Source: Neisseria musculi
Lineage (GTDB): Bacteria > Pseudomonadota > Gammaproteobacteria > Burkholderiales > Neisseriaceae
DNA length: 64,000 bases
Direction of reading: 5' to 3'
NCBI RefSeq assembly: GCF_014297595.2
Contig: NZ_CP060414.2
Location: 124,001-188,000 of the forward strand
Each line of letters begins with the position of its first letter. Position 1 is the first letter of the stretch. A model generated the notes under the pieces. The model had not been told where the DNA came from, did not search any database, and was given only the letters and a program-made list of their open reading frames with translations. This document shows positions 55,119-64,000 of the stretch, piece after piece. The position numbers and the translations under genes are program-made.

Positions 55119-56855
55119 TTATTTTCTGCTTTTGGCTGTTTCTCTGTTTATCATTTCGCGCAATGCGCTGCGGCGGTTTTCTTGTGTGGCGCAGGCCGTC
55201 TGAAAAGCAAGGCGGCCGCCCCAAAATACAAACCGTTCGCGGGCGCGGGTTACGGCGGTGTAGAGTAGGGCGCGGCTCAGGCCGTGCGGGCTGCCGTTTG
55301 CGGCCGGAGGCAGCAGCCAGACTTCGCCGTATTCCGAACCCTGACTTTTGTGCACGGTAACGGCAAATGCGGTTTCGTGGGCGGGCAGGCGGCTCAGGGA
55401 AACGGATCGGAACCCGTTTGCGGCAGGAAAGTGCGCAGCCAGCGTGTCGGGACGGTTGTGGTCGGGGAGAATCAGGCCGATGTCGCCGTTAAATAAATCC
55501 AGCGTGTAATCGTTGCGCAACACCATCACTATCTGCCCTGCAAACCACGGTGCATCGGCGCGTGCCAAACCATGCCGCTGCAGACAGCGGCGGTAGGCTT
55601 CGTTGAATGCGGCGGCATCTTCCCGCCGGGCTGCCAGCACCACCGTGTCGGTGTGGCGGCGGAACGCTTGTCCGGCATCGCCCGAAGCTACTGCCTGCCA
55701 ATAGGCGGCCTGTTTTTCATAAAAAGCTTCGACCTGTTGTTTGATGCCGCTTGCGCACACGCCGAGTGCTGCGGGAAAACGGGCAAATTGCGCCCATGCG
55801 CTTTCTGCATCGCCCGCTATAACGGCATGGGCCAGGCAGCCGATGCCGCTGTCGCTGCCGAAGCGGTGGCTGAACTGCAGGCGGGAGGTGTTGGCCGACA
55901 AGGGTGGCGGGTTGCTGCCGACTTTGAAGCCGTGTTGCGGCAGTATGACCGATAATTCTTGCGCAGTGGTGGTGTTTAAAAGGGTTTCTTGCGCCAGTTC
56001 GGCCAAAACCGCGCCTGCGCCTACCGAAGGCAGTTGGTTTTCATCGCCCAACAGAATCACGCGGCACCCCGAAGGTATGGCACGCAGCAGTTGCAGCATG
56101 AGGGCAAGGTCGAGCATTGAAGCTTCATCTATAACCAACACATCCAGCGGCAGCGGCTGCCCGCTGTGGAAAGCAGGCTGCATCTGCGGCGGGTGCAGCT
56201 TCAGCAGGCGGTGTACGGTTTGCCCCTCGAGTTGCAGCAGATGGCGGCAGACAGGCTCGGGCGGTTTGAAATCGCAGACGGCGCGGTGCAGCGCGCGCGC
56301 CATATGGGCGGCAGCCTTGCCGGTGGGGGCGGCCAAGGCAATGCGCGGCAATGTACCGGCATTGCTGCACAGCAGCGCCAGAAGTTTGGCCACGGTGGTG
56401 GTTTTCCCCGTGCCCGGCCCGCCGCTGATGAGCATAAACGGTTGCAGCAGAGAGAGTGCGGCGGCATCGCGTTGGCCTTCGCTGTTTGCGCCGTCAAACC
56501 ATTGCGCCAGATTCTGCCCGGCCTGCATCCAATCAACGGGTTGGGTTTCCGCTGCGGCCAGGCGCACGATCTCCCGCGCCAGGTCGTGCTCCAGTTGCCA
56601 TATCCGGCCGAGAAACAGCCGCCTGCCCACAATCACCAGCGGCATATCGCTGCTGCCGGCTATGCCCGGTATCTGCTGCAAAGCAGCGGTATCGGCATCG
56701 TTGAGCCAAATAAAAGCGTGGCCATCTGAAAGCGCTTCAAACAGTTGATATACATAGGGGGCGGCCGTTTCGGCTTCTGCAGGCGCGTGCCGCTGCAACA
56801 GCGCAACGGCGGCATCTGCCGCCTGAGTGTAGCCGTTATCATTGAAGGGATACAT
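55119..56855 (-). CDS. recD: Exodeoxyribonuclease V alpha subunit
   Basis: A 578-residue helicase subunit of RecBCD, which processes double-strand ends for recombination and degrades foreign linear DNA. Walker A GGPGTGKTT near 145-153, Walker B VLVIDEASML, LLGDENQLPSVGAG, SHRFGSDSGIG, and C-terminal AVTVHKSQGSEYGEV with LLYTAVTRARERF. Start 56855 (MYPFNDNGY) has AGGAAG 6 nt upstream; a longer frame to 56915 lacks support. Monocistronic here. A DUS lies inside the C-terminal codons. Confidence 0.94.
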   Translation of the reverse strand: MYPFNDNGYTQAADAAVALLQRHAPAEAETAAPYVYQLFEALSDGHAFIWLNDADTAALQQIPGIAGSSDMPLVIVGRRLFLGRIWQLEHDLAREIVRLAAAETQPVDWMQAGQNLAQWFDGANSEGQRDAAALSLLQPFMLISGGPGTGKTTTVAKLLALLCSNAGTLPRIALAAPTGKAAAHMARALHRAVCDFKPPEPVCRHLLQLEGQTVHRLLKLHPPQMQPAFHSGQPLPLDVLVIDEASMLDLALMLQLLRAIPSGCRVILLGDENQLPSVGAGAVLAELAQETLLNTTTAQELSVILPQHGFKVGSNPPPLSANTSRLQFSHRFGSDSGIGCLAHAVIAGDAESAWAQFARFPAALGVCASGIKQQVEAFYEKQAAYWQAVASGDAGQAFRRHTDTVVLAARREDAAAFNEAYRRCLQRHGLARADAPWFAGQIVMVLRNDYTLDLFNGDIGLILPDHNRPDTLAAHFPAANGFRSVSLSRLPAHETAFAVTVHKSQGSEYGEVWLLPPAANGSPHGLSRALLYTAVTRARERFVFWGGRLAFQTACATQENRRSALREMINRETAKSRK

Positions 56856-57229
56856 ATTGCTTCCTGTTAAGCCGCGCTTGCAGCAATCGTTTGACCGGCA
56901 GCAGAGTGAGTCCACTTAATCCTGTTACAGCTTTTTTTCGCTGCGGCCGGCCGCCTTGTGCTGGAAATAAAACAGATTGACTGACCGCACCTTGCCTAAC
57001 CTGAGAGGGTTTGTAACCAGCCTGATGGCACAGCCGGAAACATCACCACACCGTGTTGCGGGCGGCGGTGCTGCGGTGCTGCGGTGCTGCGCTGTCGTAT
57101 GGCTGCCGGCTGTTTCGGGCGTATTTGCAATTTGTGGAAACCAAAACGAAACCAATGATGCCGTTATGGTTTCGGAACAAGGCCGTCTGAAATGTTCAGA
57201 CGGCCTCGGTTGTTGCATTCAAAGCCGCA
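56856..57229. other. Intergenic stretch between recD and tpx
   Basis: It holds a short tandem repeat (three copies of CGGTGCTG at 57065-57090) and a DUS terminator (57179-57206). No gene is seen. Confidence 0.5.
57179..57206 (-). terminator. DUS-pair terminator of tpx
   Basis: AAGGCCGTCTGAA pairs with TTCAGACGGCCTC across a 4-nt loop, 24 bp past the tpx stop. Confidence 0.7.
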
Positions 57230-57724
57230 TTACAATGCCGTTAAAGCCGAGGCATAATCCGGCTCGCGGGCGATTTCGCCCACCAGCTCGCTGTGCAGGA
57301 CTTGGTTGTTTTCATCCAGCACCACCACCGAGCGGGCGGTCAGCCCTTTGAGTTTGCTGCTGTCGATGGCCACGCCGTAATCGCGGGCAAAGCTGCTGCG
57401 GAAAGTGGACAGCATTTCCACATTGTCGATGCCTTCGCCGCCGCAGAAGCGCGCCTGGGCAAACGGCAGGTCGGCAGAAATACACAGCACCACAGCGTTA
57501 TCCAGGCCGGCCGCTTTTTCGTTGAAGGTGCGCACGGATTGCGCGCACACGCCGGTATCGATGCTGGGGAAAATATTGAGGATTTTGCGTTTTCCCGCAA
57601 AGTCGGCCAAGGTTTTTTCGGCCAAACCGCTTGCGGTTAATTGGAAATCGGGCGCAGTCTGCCCTTTTTGTAAAAATACGCCGCCGATTTCAACGGGGTT
57701 GCCTTGCAGGGTTACTTGGGACAT
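57230..57724 (-). CDS. tpx: Thiol peroxidase (2-Cys atypical peroxiredoxin)
   Basis: The protein is 164 residues. It reduces peroxides using thioredoxin. The peroxidatic Cys60 in [14 protein letters not shown] and resolving Cys94 in [11 protein letters not shown] are both present. Length is standard. Start 57724 ([11 protein letters not shown]) has GAAAGGAAAG upstream; the in-frame extension to 57748 contains the ribosome site and is rejected. It follows the DUF4230 gene by 24 bp on the same strand, so the two are probably co-transcribed. Cytoplasmic or periplasmic is uncertain for the family; no signal is seen. Confidence 0.95.
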   Translation of the reverse strand: MSQVTLQGNPVEIGGVFLQKGQTAPDFQLTASGLAEKTLADFAGKRKILNIFPSIDTGVCAQSVRTFNEKAAGLDNAVVLCISADLPFAQARFCGGEGIDNVEMLSTFRSSFARDYGVAIDSSKLKGLTARSVVVLDENNQVLHSELVGEIAREPDYASALTAL

Positions 57725-57748
57725 AGCTTTCCTTTCATATCTAAACAA

Positions 57749-58354
57749 TCAAACTTTGCACGGCGGCAAAGCGGAGGGATAAATGGATACATTGGTTTGC
57801 GTGAGCGCAAACAGCGTTTCGAGCCGGCGCCGGGCCTGAACTTGCGCGTGTTCAAGAATATCTGCTTTACAGGCGCTTGCCAACACTTGTTTTTTCGCCT
57901 GCTCCTGTACCGAAGCAAACACGCTTTTATCGATAGGGTGCAGGCCGAGCGAACCGGTTTGGATGTCGTACACTTCGATATTGTCGAGGTTAACATCTAG
58001 CACCTCTACCGGCGGCAGGCTGATAATCACTTTGCCGTCAACCACATTCACATTGTCGGCAGTGAGTTTGTTTAAATCCAAGCCTGCCAGCACCCGGCCC
58101 TGCGCCATAAACAGCCCGGTTTGCGCATCTTGCCACAGCGCATACCAGTTGCCTTTTTTCTGGGTTTTCACAATGGTATCGATATGGAATGCCGTGCTTT
58201 CCAGGCGGTTGAGGTTTTGGATTTGCGTGAGTACTCCTTCGCGCGTGAGCACTTGCTGCTCTTGCTGCGGCAGCCTGTCCGACCCATACCGGCCGGCGGC
58301 AAAGGCCAGCAGCAACAGCAATACCGCAACAGCGGTGCGGAAAAACGTTTTCAT
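57749..58354 (-). CDS. DUF4230 domain protein
   Basis: The protein is 201 residues. One N-terminal membrane helix or signal (FFRTAVAVLLLLLAFAAGRYG) precedes a DUF4230 domain in the periplasm (LTREGVLTQIQNLNRLESTAFHIDTIVKTQKKG, then VIISLPPVEVLDVNLDNIEVYD). Function is unknown; relatives are widespread. Start 58354 (MKTFFRTAV). The tpx gene follows after 24 bp. It is divergent from lepA. Confidence 0.8.
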   Translation of the reverse strand: MKTFFRTAVAVLLLLLAFAAGRYGSDRLPQQEQQVLTREGVLTQIQNLNRLESTAFHIDTIVKTQKKGNWYALWQDAQTGLFMAQGRVLAGLDLNKLTADNVNVVDGKVIISLPPVEVLDVNLDNIEVYDIQTGSLGLHPIDKSVFASVQEQAKKQVLASACKADILEHAQVQARRRLETLFALTQTNVSIYPSALPPCKV

Positions 58355-58648
58355 GTGTTCCAACCCCAACCAAAACTGGATAACAGCCCAGATATAATGC
58401 TTCCAATCGGATTTTCAATATCCGGGCCGTCTGAAAAATCCCCTGCGGAACACAGGCGGCAAATCCCCGCCGGCTTCTTTGCCGTGGTGCGTCTGACGCT
58501 TCGGCGGGATTGCCGCAAACCCCGCAGGCCGGGCCGTTTGAAATTAGCCCAAACCTTATTTTTCGGCTAAAATACGCAGCTATTTGATTTTCGTTTTGCC
58601 CGATTGGGCAAACCCTTTTCAGACGGCCTTTCAAGAATAACGAGCAGT

Positions 58649-60454
58649 ATGTCCAACTCAATGAAAAACATCCGGAATTTCTCCATTATCGCCCACATCG
58701 ACCACGGAAAATCCACACTGGCCGACCGCTTTATCCAATATTGCGGCGGTTTGGAAATGCGCGAAATGAGCACACAGGTGCTCGATTCGATGGACATCGA
58801 AAAAGAACGCGGCATCACCATCAAAGCGCAAACCGCCGCCCTCAACTATAAAGCGCGCAACGGGCAGACTTATCTGCTCAACTTAATCGACACCCCGGGG
58901 CACGTGGATTTTTCTTACGAAGTTTCCCGCTCGCTTTCCGCCTGCGAAGGCGCGCTGTTGGTGGTGGACGCTTCGCAGGGCGTGGAAGCGCAAACCGTGG
59001 CCAACTGCTACACCGCCATCGATTTGGGTGTGGAAGTGGTGCCGGTGCTCAATAAAATCGACCTGCCTGCTGCCGACCCCGACCGCGTGTCGCAGGAAAT
59101 CGAAGACATCATCGGCATCGATGCGGCAGATGCAGTGCAATGCTCCGCTAAAAGCGGCTTGGGTGTGGAAGACGTGCTGGAAGAAATCGTGGCCAAAATC
59201 CCCGCACCCGAAGGCGATGAAAATGCCCCGCTGCAAGCCATGATTATCGATTCGTGGTTCGACAACTATGTGGGCGTGGTGATGCTGGTTCGGGTGAAGC
59301 AAGGCCGTCTTAAACTGAAAGACAAAGTGCTGTTTATGAGTACCAGAGCCGAAACCCAGGCCGAACAGCTCGGCGTGTTCACCCCGAAATCGGTAGCCAA
59401 ATCCGAGCTGAAAGCAGGCGAGGTGGGCTTTCTGATTACCGGCATCAAAGAGCTGAACGCGGCAAAAGTGGGCGACACCATCACGCTCTCTGCCAACCCC
59501 GCCCCGCAGGCGCTGCCGGGTTTCCAAGAAGTCCAATCGCAGGTGTTTGCCGGGCTTTATCCGGTGGAAAGCCATGATTACGAAGCTTTGCGCGATGCAC
59601 TGGAAAAACTGCAGTTAAACGATGCCTCGCTGAAATTCGAGCCGGAAGTGTCGCAAGCGCTGGGGTTCGGCTTCCGCTGCGGCTTTTTGGGGCTGCTGCA
59701 CCTCGAAATCGTGCAGGAGCGTTTGGAGCGCGAATTCGATATGGATTTAATCACCACCGCGCCGACTGTGGTTTATGAAGTATTGCTGAAAAACGGCGAA
59801 AAAATCGAAGTGGAGAACCCTTCCAAACTGCCCGATGTGGGCAGCATCGACACAATTTTCGAGCCGATTATCACCGCAACCATCCTCACCCCTCAGGAAT
59901 ATGTGGGCGCAGTGATGACCTTGTGCAACCAAAAACGCGGCGTGCAGAAAAATATGCAGTATATGGGCCGCCAAGTGATGCTTACCTACGATTTGCCCAT
60001 GAACGAAGTGGTGATGGATTTTTTCGACAAACTCAAATCCACTTCGCGCGGCTACGCCTCTTTGGATTACGAATTCAAAGAATTCCAGGCTGCCGATTTA
60101 ATCAAGCTCGATATCATGGTAAACGGCGAAAAAGTCGATGCCTTAAGCCTGATAGTGCACCGCGCCAACGCTGTGTTCCGCGGTCGCGAGCTGGCGGCAA
60201 AAATGCGCGAACTGATTCCGCGCCAAATGTTCGACATTGCCGTTCAGGCAGCCATCGGCAGCCAGATTATCGCCCGCGAAACCGTTAAAGCCCTGCGCAA
60301 AAACGTGTTGGCGAAATGTTACGGAGGCGACATCACCCGTAAGAAAAAACTCTTGGAAAAACAAAAAGCCGGCAAACGCCGCATGAAGCAGGTGGGCAAT
60401 GTGGAAATTCCGCAAAGCGCATTTCTGGCAGTTTTGCAGATTGGGGACAAATAA
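58649..60454 (+). CDS. lepA: Elongation factor 4 (LepA)
   Basis: A 601-residue translational GTPase that acts on ribosomes in the cytoplasm and aids initiation or back-translocation. G1 [11 protein letters not shown]2 [11 protein letters not shown]3 DTPGHVDF, G4 NKIDLP, G5 SAKSG; the C-terminal LepA-specific domain ends [19 protein letters not shown]. If translation starts at 58661 ([10 protein letters not shown]) the length is 597, the usual neisserial size; 58649 adds MSNS. The longer frame from 58604 contains a DUS and is rejected. It is one base from lepB, a conserved operon. Confidence 0.96.
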   Translation: MSNSMKNIRNFSIIAHIDHGKSTLADRFIQYCGGLEMREMSTQVLDSMDIEKERGITIKAQTAALNYKARNGQTYLLNLIDTPGHVDFSYEVSRSLSACEGALLVVDASQGVEAQTVANCYTAIDLGVEVVPVLNKIDLPAADPDRVSQEIEDIIGIDAADAVQCSAKSGLGVEDVLEEIVAKIPAPEGDENAPLQAMIIDSWFDNYVGVVMLVRVKQGRLKLKDKVLFMSTRAETQAEQLGVFTPKSVAKSELKAGEVGFLITGIKELNAAKVGDTITLSANPAPQALPGFQEVQSQVFAGLYPVESHDYEALRDALEKLQLNDASLKFEPEVSQALGFGFRCGFLGLLHLEIVQERLEREFDMDLITTAPTVVYEVLLKNGEKIEVENPSKLPDVGSIDTIFEPIITATILTPQEYVGAVMTLCNQKRGVQKNMQYMGRQVMLTYDLPMNEVVMDFFDKLKSTSRGYASLDYEFKEFQAADLIKLDIMVNGEKVDALSLIVHRANAVFRGRELAAKMRELIPRQMFDIAVQAAIGSQIIARETVKALRKNVLAKCYGGDITRKKKLLEKQKAGKRRMKQVGNVEIPQSAFLAVLQIGDK

Positions 60455-61438
60455 ATGAACAATACTTTGATTTGGGGCGCACTGGCCGCCTTGGCCGCAG
60501 GCCTGGTTTTGTATGCAAAAAGCAGCAAACTGCGGGAAGAGGGCGGCGAGTGGAGCGGCGGCCTGCAATGGGGATACCTGCTGATGATGGTAGGCATATT
60601 CGGCATTTTGTCGGTATTTATGAGCTTTACAGCCGTGCTGCTGATTTTCGTACTGTTTACCGGCACCGTATGGTTTATCCACAAAGGCCGTCTGAAAAAA
60701 AGCCCGGTAGGCGACAGCAACCATTTCACCGATTACATGGGCGGTTTTTTTCCGATTATTCTGGTGGTGTTTGTGTTGCGCACCTTTGTGGCCGAGCCGT
60801 TTCAAATTCCCTCCAGCTCCATGCGCCCGGGGCTGGTGGTGGGCGACTTTATCCTGGTGAACAAATTTGCCTACGGCATCCGCACACCGATTGTCAATAA
60901 CGTGCTGGTGCCCACCGGCCAAGTGGAGCGCGGCGACGTGGTGGTGTTCAACTATCCCGAAGACACCAAAATCAACTATATCAAGCGCGCCGTCGGCCTG
61001 CCCGGCGACGTTGTCGAATATAAAAATAAGGTGTTGAGCATCAACGGCCAAATCGTTGAAGACCGTTCCAGCGGTATTCAAAACTATCAGGAAAACACAC
61101 CGCAATACGGCATGATTACCATCGAGACCCAAGTTTTTCAAGAAACCATAGGCACACACCATTTCGAAGTGCTGAAAATCGCCGGGCAGCCCAGCTTTCT
61201 GCCGCAAGGCGTACGCTCCGATTTCCCTGACCGGCAAAGCTGCGAATATGCGGAAGACGGCTCATGGTTCCGCTGCACCGTGCCCGAAGGCCATTATTTC
61301 ATGATGGGCGACAACCGCGACAACAGCGAAGATTCCCGTTACTGGGGCTTTGTGAGCGACAAATTGATTGTCGGCAAGGCTTTCTTTATCTGGATGAACT
61401 TCAGCGACATCAGTCGAGTAGGCACCCGCATACAGTAA
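60455..61438 (+). CDS. lepB: Signal peptidase I
   Basis: A 327-residue inner-membrane protease that removes signal peptides. Two or three N-terminal helices (about 4-20, 41-75 and 97-110) precede the catalytic domain. Ser122 (IPSSSMRPG) and Lys177 (INYIKRAVGLPGD) form the dyad; box E is MMGDNRDNSEDSRYWG. Its start follows the lepA stop directly, so translation is coupled. A DUS terminator follows at 61462-61490. Confidence 0.96.
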   Translation: MNNTLIWGALAALAAGLVLYAKSSKLREEGGEWSGGLQWGYLLMMVGIFGILSVFMSFTAVLLIFVLFTGTVWFIHKGRLKKSPVGDSNHFTDYMGGFFPIILVVFVLRTFVAEPFQIPSSSMRPGLVVGDFILVNKFAYGIRTPIVNNVLVPTGQVERGDVVVFNYPEDTKINYIKRAVGLPGDVVEYKNKVLSINGQIVEDRSSGIQNYQENTPQYGMITIETQVFQETIGTHHFEVLKIAGQPSFLPQGVRSDFPDRQSCEYAEDGSWFRCTVPEGHYFMMGDNRDNSEDSRYWGFVSDKLIVGKAFFIWMNFSDISRVGTRIQ

Positions 61439-61461
61439 TCGGAAAGAAAAGATTACATGAC

Positions 61462-61490
61462 GGCCGTCTGAAAATATGTTTCAGACGGCC
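61462..61490 (+). terminator. DUS-pair terminator of lepA-lepB
   Basis: GGCCGTCTGAAA pairs with TTTCAGACGGCC with a short loop, 25 bp past lepB. Confidence 0.7.
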
Positions 61491-62514
61491 TGTTCCTGTT
61501 TGCGGTGGTACCTTGACGGTTTGAATCCCAGCCCGAAAGGCGGGCAGCCTGTGGAGAAACCAAACTGGCCAAGATGTGCAGGACGGAAAATCTGTAAAAA
61601 AGATCAAACAACCTGAAACCGTTAAAAAAGCCAGGCATCTCCGACTGCCCTTTGGATTGCAACCCTTTGAATCTCAAGATGAACGCCATGTCATGGTCAG
61701 AAATGAAGGGGTATCCCCAAAGGGACGCGCCCCGGCCGGCGGATTCCATACCGGCCCGACAACCGCCCGATACCGCGGGCAAAGGCCGTCTGAAAACAGC
61801 CCGATGTCTGAATCCGGGAAGAACGAAGCGCGGCAGAAAGATGCCGAGTCGTCTCAGGATTAAGGCAGGACTATCCTTTGAAACGGCTTTGGAGATGATG
61901 GGGCAGCCGCATAGTATCTTCCGCAGCCACGGCTGCTCAGACGGCGCCGGGGAAGATTCGGGGCGCGGTACATGCTACTGCCTTCTGCTGCCAACCGGCA
62001 GCGCATTCGGCGGAAGACCAATATGCCGGTTTGAAACGGCATATCCGTGCGGCTTGCCGGCAACACAAAGGACGCTGCGGCTGCCGCAGGATAACGGCGG
62101 CAATCCGCTATGCAGGGATGTTGGCCAACCACAAGACAATCAGCCGTCTGAAGGCGGTGTCGGGCCGGGGCGGCGGTACGGCGGTGCCAATGCCGTCCAT
62201 CGCCCGTTCGAAAGAGGCCGGCAACGTTGTGCCGCTATCCTGCAACGCCGTTTCAAGGCGGAAAAGCCAAATGGGAAACGGGTAAGGGCTGCCACGGAGC
62301 TCAATAATGCGGGAGAAAAGTTGTATCTTTCTTCGCTGATGGATTGGTTCAACAAGGCAATCATCGGTTGCCGGGTTCGATGCCGGTGGGGAAAAGCGCA
62401 ACTGTTGCCGCTGACGGACTGGTTTAACGGAGAAATCATCGGTTGCTGAATCCTACAACCCGGCGTTGTCGATTCGGTCGGGAAAATATTGAAAGAAGTA
62501 TTTAAGCAATCAAG

Positions 62515-62825
62515 ATAGTGTGTGAAAGTGTCAATGCCGTTGATGTATTCTTTCGGCAACAACCAAGCCGTGCCCTGCTTTTGCGGGGCATTTTTCTGTT
62601 TGGTATTGTTAATTTATGTTGTTAATCCGTAACGGGTTTTGTCGTATTCCGTTTGGTTTTTCAAAATGTAGAAAGCGATGGTTACCAGCTTTCGCATAAT
62701 TGCAACAATAGATGAGTTTCGGCGGTTTTTTCCCGGCTTTCAGACGGCCGATAAAGGCGGGAAAGGCGTTCATGCGGTAGGCGGCCGATGCGGGCATGTA
62801 TAGGGCTGCCCGTGCCTGGCTTTTG
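62515..62825 (-). pseudogene. IS110-family transposase, C-terminal fragment
   Basis: It matches 8998-9300: the left junction sequence, a hairpin (GCCCCGC/GCAGGGC region) and the transposase end (AALYMPASAAYRMNAFPAFIGRLKAGKKPP). The rest of the transposase and all phage genes are gone; the fragment joins IS3 orfB directly at a DUS-like word (62828). It shows that the 4-kb insert of the 9-13 kb region once existed here or was copied here in part. Confidence 0.7.
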
Positions 62826-63087
62826 CCGTCTGAAAAGCCGATACTGTGTTCGGATCGGTATGGGCGCGGGATTACCAAATTGAATCGGGCAAATGCAAAC
62901 CGGTGCAAAACATGTCGCGCAAGGAAACTGTTTGGGCAATGCGGCCGTGGAAAGCTTCTTCGGCACATTAAAGTCGGAATGTTTCCATACGCGCAAATAC
63001 GCTTCCGCTGCCGAACCGGAAGCGGCTTTGCGCGAATCTATCCGTTACTGCAACCATAATGGGATTAATTGGAATGAAAAGGATTGA
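62826..63087 (+). pseudogene. IS3-family orfB, C-terminal fragment
   Basis: It begins with the SEKPILCSD segment, shifts frame, then reads NAAVESFFGTLKSECFHTRKYASAAEPEAALRESIRYCNHNGINWNEKD in the last 60 codons. The conserved Glu of the DDE core is kept. It parallels 12994-13267, but the right terminal repeat is missing, replaced by the IS481-like element. Confidence 0.7.
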
Positions 63088-63105
63088 GTTGTAGTAAAAG
63101 CTAGC

Positions 63106-63946
63106 GTTGTTTACAGTATTTGAAAGACAATACTGCATGAATATCCATAAAAATACCCGGCTAACCCCGCATAACCGCCAGGCCATTTGACGCGCTTATA
63201 CACAAGACAAAATTCAGTGTAACTTCGTTGGCACAACACTACCGTGTCAGCAGAGTAACGATTTACCGTATACTCAAAGCAGCCCGGTTGCGGCTGCCCA
63301 CCCCGCAAAAAAGCACCAACAACCGCTTTAAATAAACCAAATACGGCATGAAACGCCTGGTCAAAGTCGAGCGGGAAATCGAAGAGAAACTCAAAAAACA
63401 GGCAAAGCGTTATAACAAATCCTATCCCAGCGAAACGGTTCGTTTCGATACCAAACGGCTGCCTTTGCTACAAAACCAAAAAGCAACCGACCATCTGGAT
63501 TATCTGTTTGTTGCCATTGATGATTTTTCCCGCGAGCGGTATGCTGCGATATTGCCGGACCGTACAGCAGCCGGCGCAGCCAAATTTCTTTTGCGCGATG
63601 TGATAGATTGTTGTCCTATACCATCGAATGCGCCTATTGCGACAACGGTGCGGAATATCGTGACAATGCGGGGCACCCGTTTGGCATTGCCTGTGTGCCA
63701 AACAACATAAGCCAAAAATTCACCCGTGTTGCCCGGCCGCAAACCAATGGTAAAGCCGGGCGGGTTGTCCGTACCTTAATGGAAATGTGGCATGACAAGC
63801 ATCCGTTTAAGGATTCGGCGCACCGGCAAAAAGAGTTATGTCGTTTTGTTAACTTTTATAATAACGTCAAGCCCCACAAGAGCCTGAAAGGTGACACCCC
63901 TTTTGAGGTCTTACAGGCTTCATTCCCAACCTGTTGTGTAAACAAC
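63106..63946 (+). mobile_element. IS481-like insertion sequence, degenerate
   Basis: The ends GTTGTTTACAGTATTTG and the complement of TTGTGTAAACAAC (right end 63946) form short inverted repeats. The transposase is readable in pieces over 63150-63930: MNIHKNTRLTPHNRQAI, FDTKRLPLLQ, YLFVAIDDFSRERYAAILPDRTA (catalytic Asp), CDNGAEYRDN, VARPQTNGKAGRVVRTL, and FVNFYNNVKPHKSLKGDTPFE. The last parts match IS481/integrase-core proteins. Frameshifts near 63200 and 63610 kill it. Confidence 0.7.
63348..63710 (+). pseudogene. IS481-like transposase, central fragment
   Basis: A 120-codon open stretch within the element at 63106-63946: a basic helical start (KRLVKVEREIEEKLKKQAKRY) then the integrase core with DTKRLPLL and AIDDFSRERY. 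A frameshift near 63610 moves the remaining core (ECAYCDNGAEY onward) to another frame. Confidence 0.6.
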
Positions 63947-63957
63947 CCGACCATTTC

Positions 63958-64000
63958 CTACAGTGTATCGAAACAGACTTTTTATTTACACTTAAAGGAA
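63958..64000 (+). mobile_element. IS1595-family fragment at window edge
   Basis: The last 43 bases equal the 3' end of the transposase at 54755-54797 (KQTFYLHLKE) with one or two changes. The rest lies outside the window. Confidence 0.55.

Larger units (their letters stand above)
61634..63089 (+). mobile_element. IS3-family element, left end missing, interrupted by an IS110 fragment
   Basis: From 61634 to 62514 the sequence is nearly the same as the complement of 50300-51075 and as 8620-8997. The first ~200 bp of the IS, including the left terminal repeat, are absent. It breaks at the same TCAAG point as the copy at 8997. After an IS110 fragment (62515-62825) the end of orfB resumes (62826-63087). 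Long frames across it are out of phase with the true orfB and do not encode proteins. Confidence 0.7.

Noticed and set aside
61652..62449. A 265-codon frame in the IS3 copy (and its twin at 49952-51061)
   Set aside because: It is out of phase with the true IS3 orfB; the conserved DDE segments appear in other frames.

Overview
The window reads as a chromosome segment of a Neisseria species or a very close relative. The DNA uptake word AGGCCGTCTGAA (the AG-DUS dialect) occurs throughout, often as inverted pairs that form terminators. Other neisserial signs are a lipoprotein nitrite reductase AniA divergent from a quinol-type NorB, a lipoyl-domain dihydrolipoyl dehydrogenase, a Correia-type element, IS1595/IS3/IS30/IS110 remnants, a filamentous prophage with an IS110-type transposase, and a type II-C CRISPR repeat. 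Species cannot be fixed from the sequence alone.

Layout. 0-7.5 kb: housekeeping genes (DUF3465 protein, two tandem tRNA-Ser(UGA), yaaA, nadE, algH-ruvX, glyA) interrupted by an IS1595-family element with a perfect 8-bp target duplication. 7.7-13.3 kb: a nested mobile region; an IS3-family element is split first by an IS1595 element and then by a ~4-kb insert holding a frameshifted IS110 transposase and a reduced filamentous prophage (coat, Rep). 13.5-16.9 kb: frdABCD, a quinol:fumarate reductase operon behind a candidate FNR promoter. 17-18.6 kb: nadK, whose 3' end runs into an IS1595 element. 19-24.8 kb: denitrification genes (nirV-like, three-domain aniA, norB) with an FNR box and a NO-sensor-type palindrome between aniA and norB. 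25.9-27.6 kb: a carnitine/choline acyltransferase-family gene. 28.4-35.3 kb: pyruvate dehydrogenase complex (aceE, aceF, a YcnI-like gene, lpdA). 35.4-45.6 kb: gloA, tadA, a cystine/amino-acid ABC transporter, a TauE/SafE-like membrane protein, ratA-rnfH, pth, a patatin lipoprotein, plsY and folB. 45.6-48.7 kb: a gene-poor, repeat-rich stretch with a second, decayed copy of the filamentous phage. 48.7-54.9 kb: rsuA, IS remnants, then cas1-cas2 and a 22-repeat CRISPR array with no cas9 and no visible tracrRNA. 55.1-61.4 kb: recD, tpx, a DUF4230 protein, lepA-lepB. 61.6-64 kb: further IS3, IS110, IS481 and IS1595 remnants.

How it fits together. frdABCD, aniA and norB form an oxygen-limited respiratory set (fumarate, nitrite and NO as electron acceptors), and both frdA and aniA have FNR-like sites placed near -41.5. 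The CRISPR locus appears to have lost its effector: the place where cas9 normally sits holds IS3 and IS1595 debris. One duplicated spacer matches the rep gene of the resident filamentous prophage at 27 of 30 positions, and another spacer encodes the same Rep motif, so the array records immunity against filamentous phages of the kind lying in this genome.
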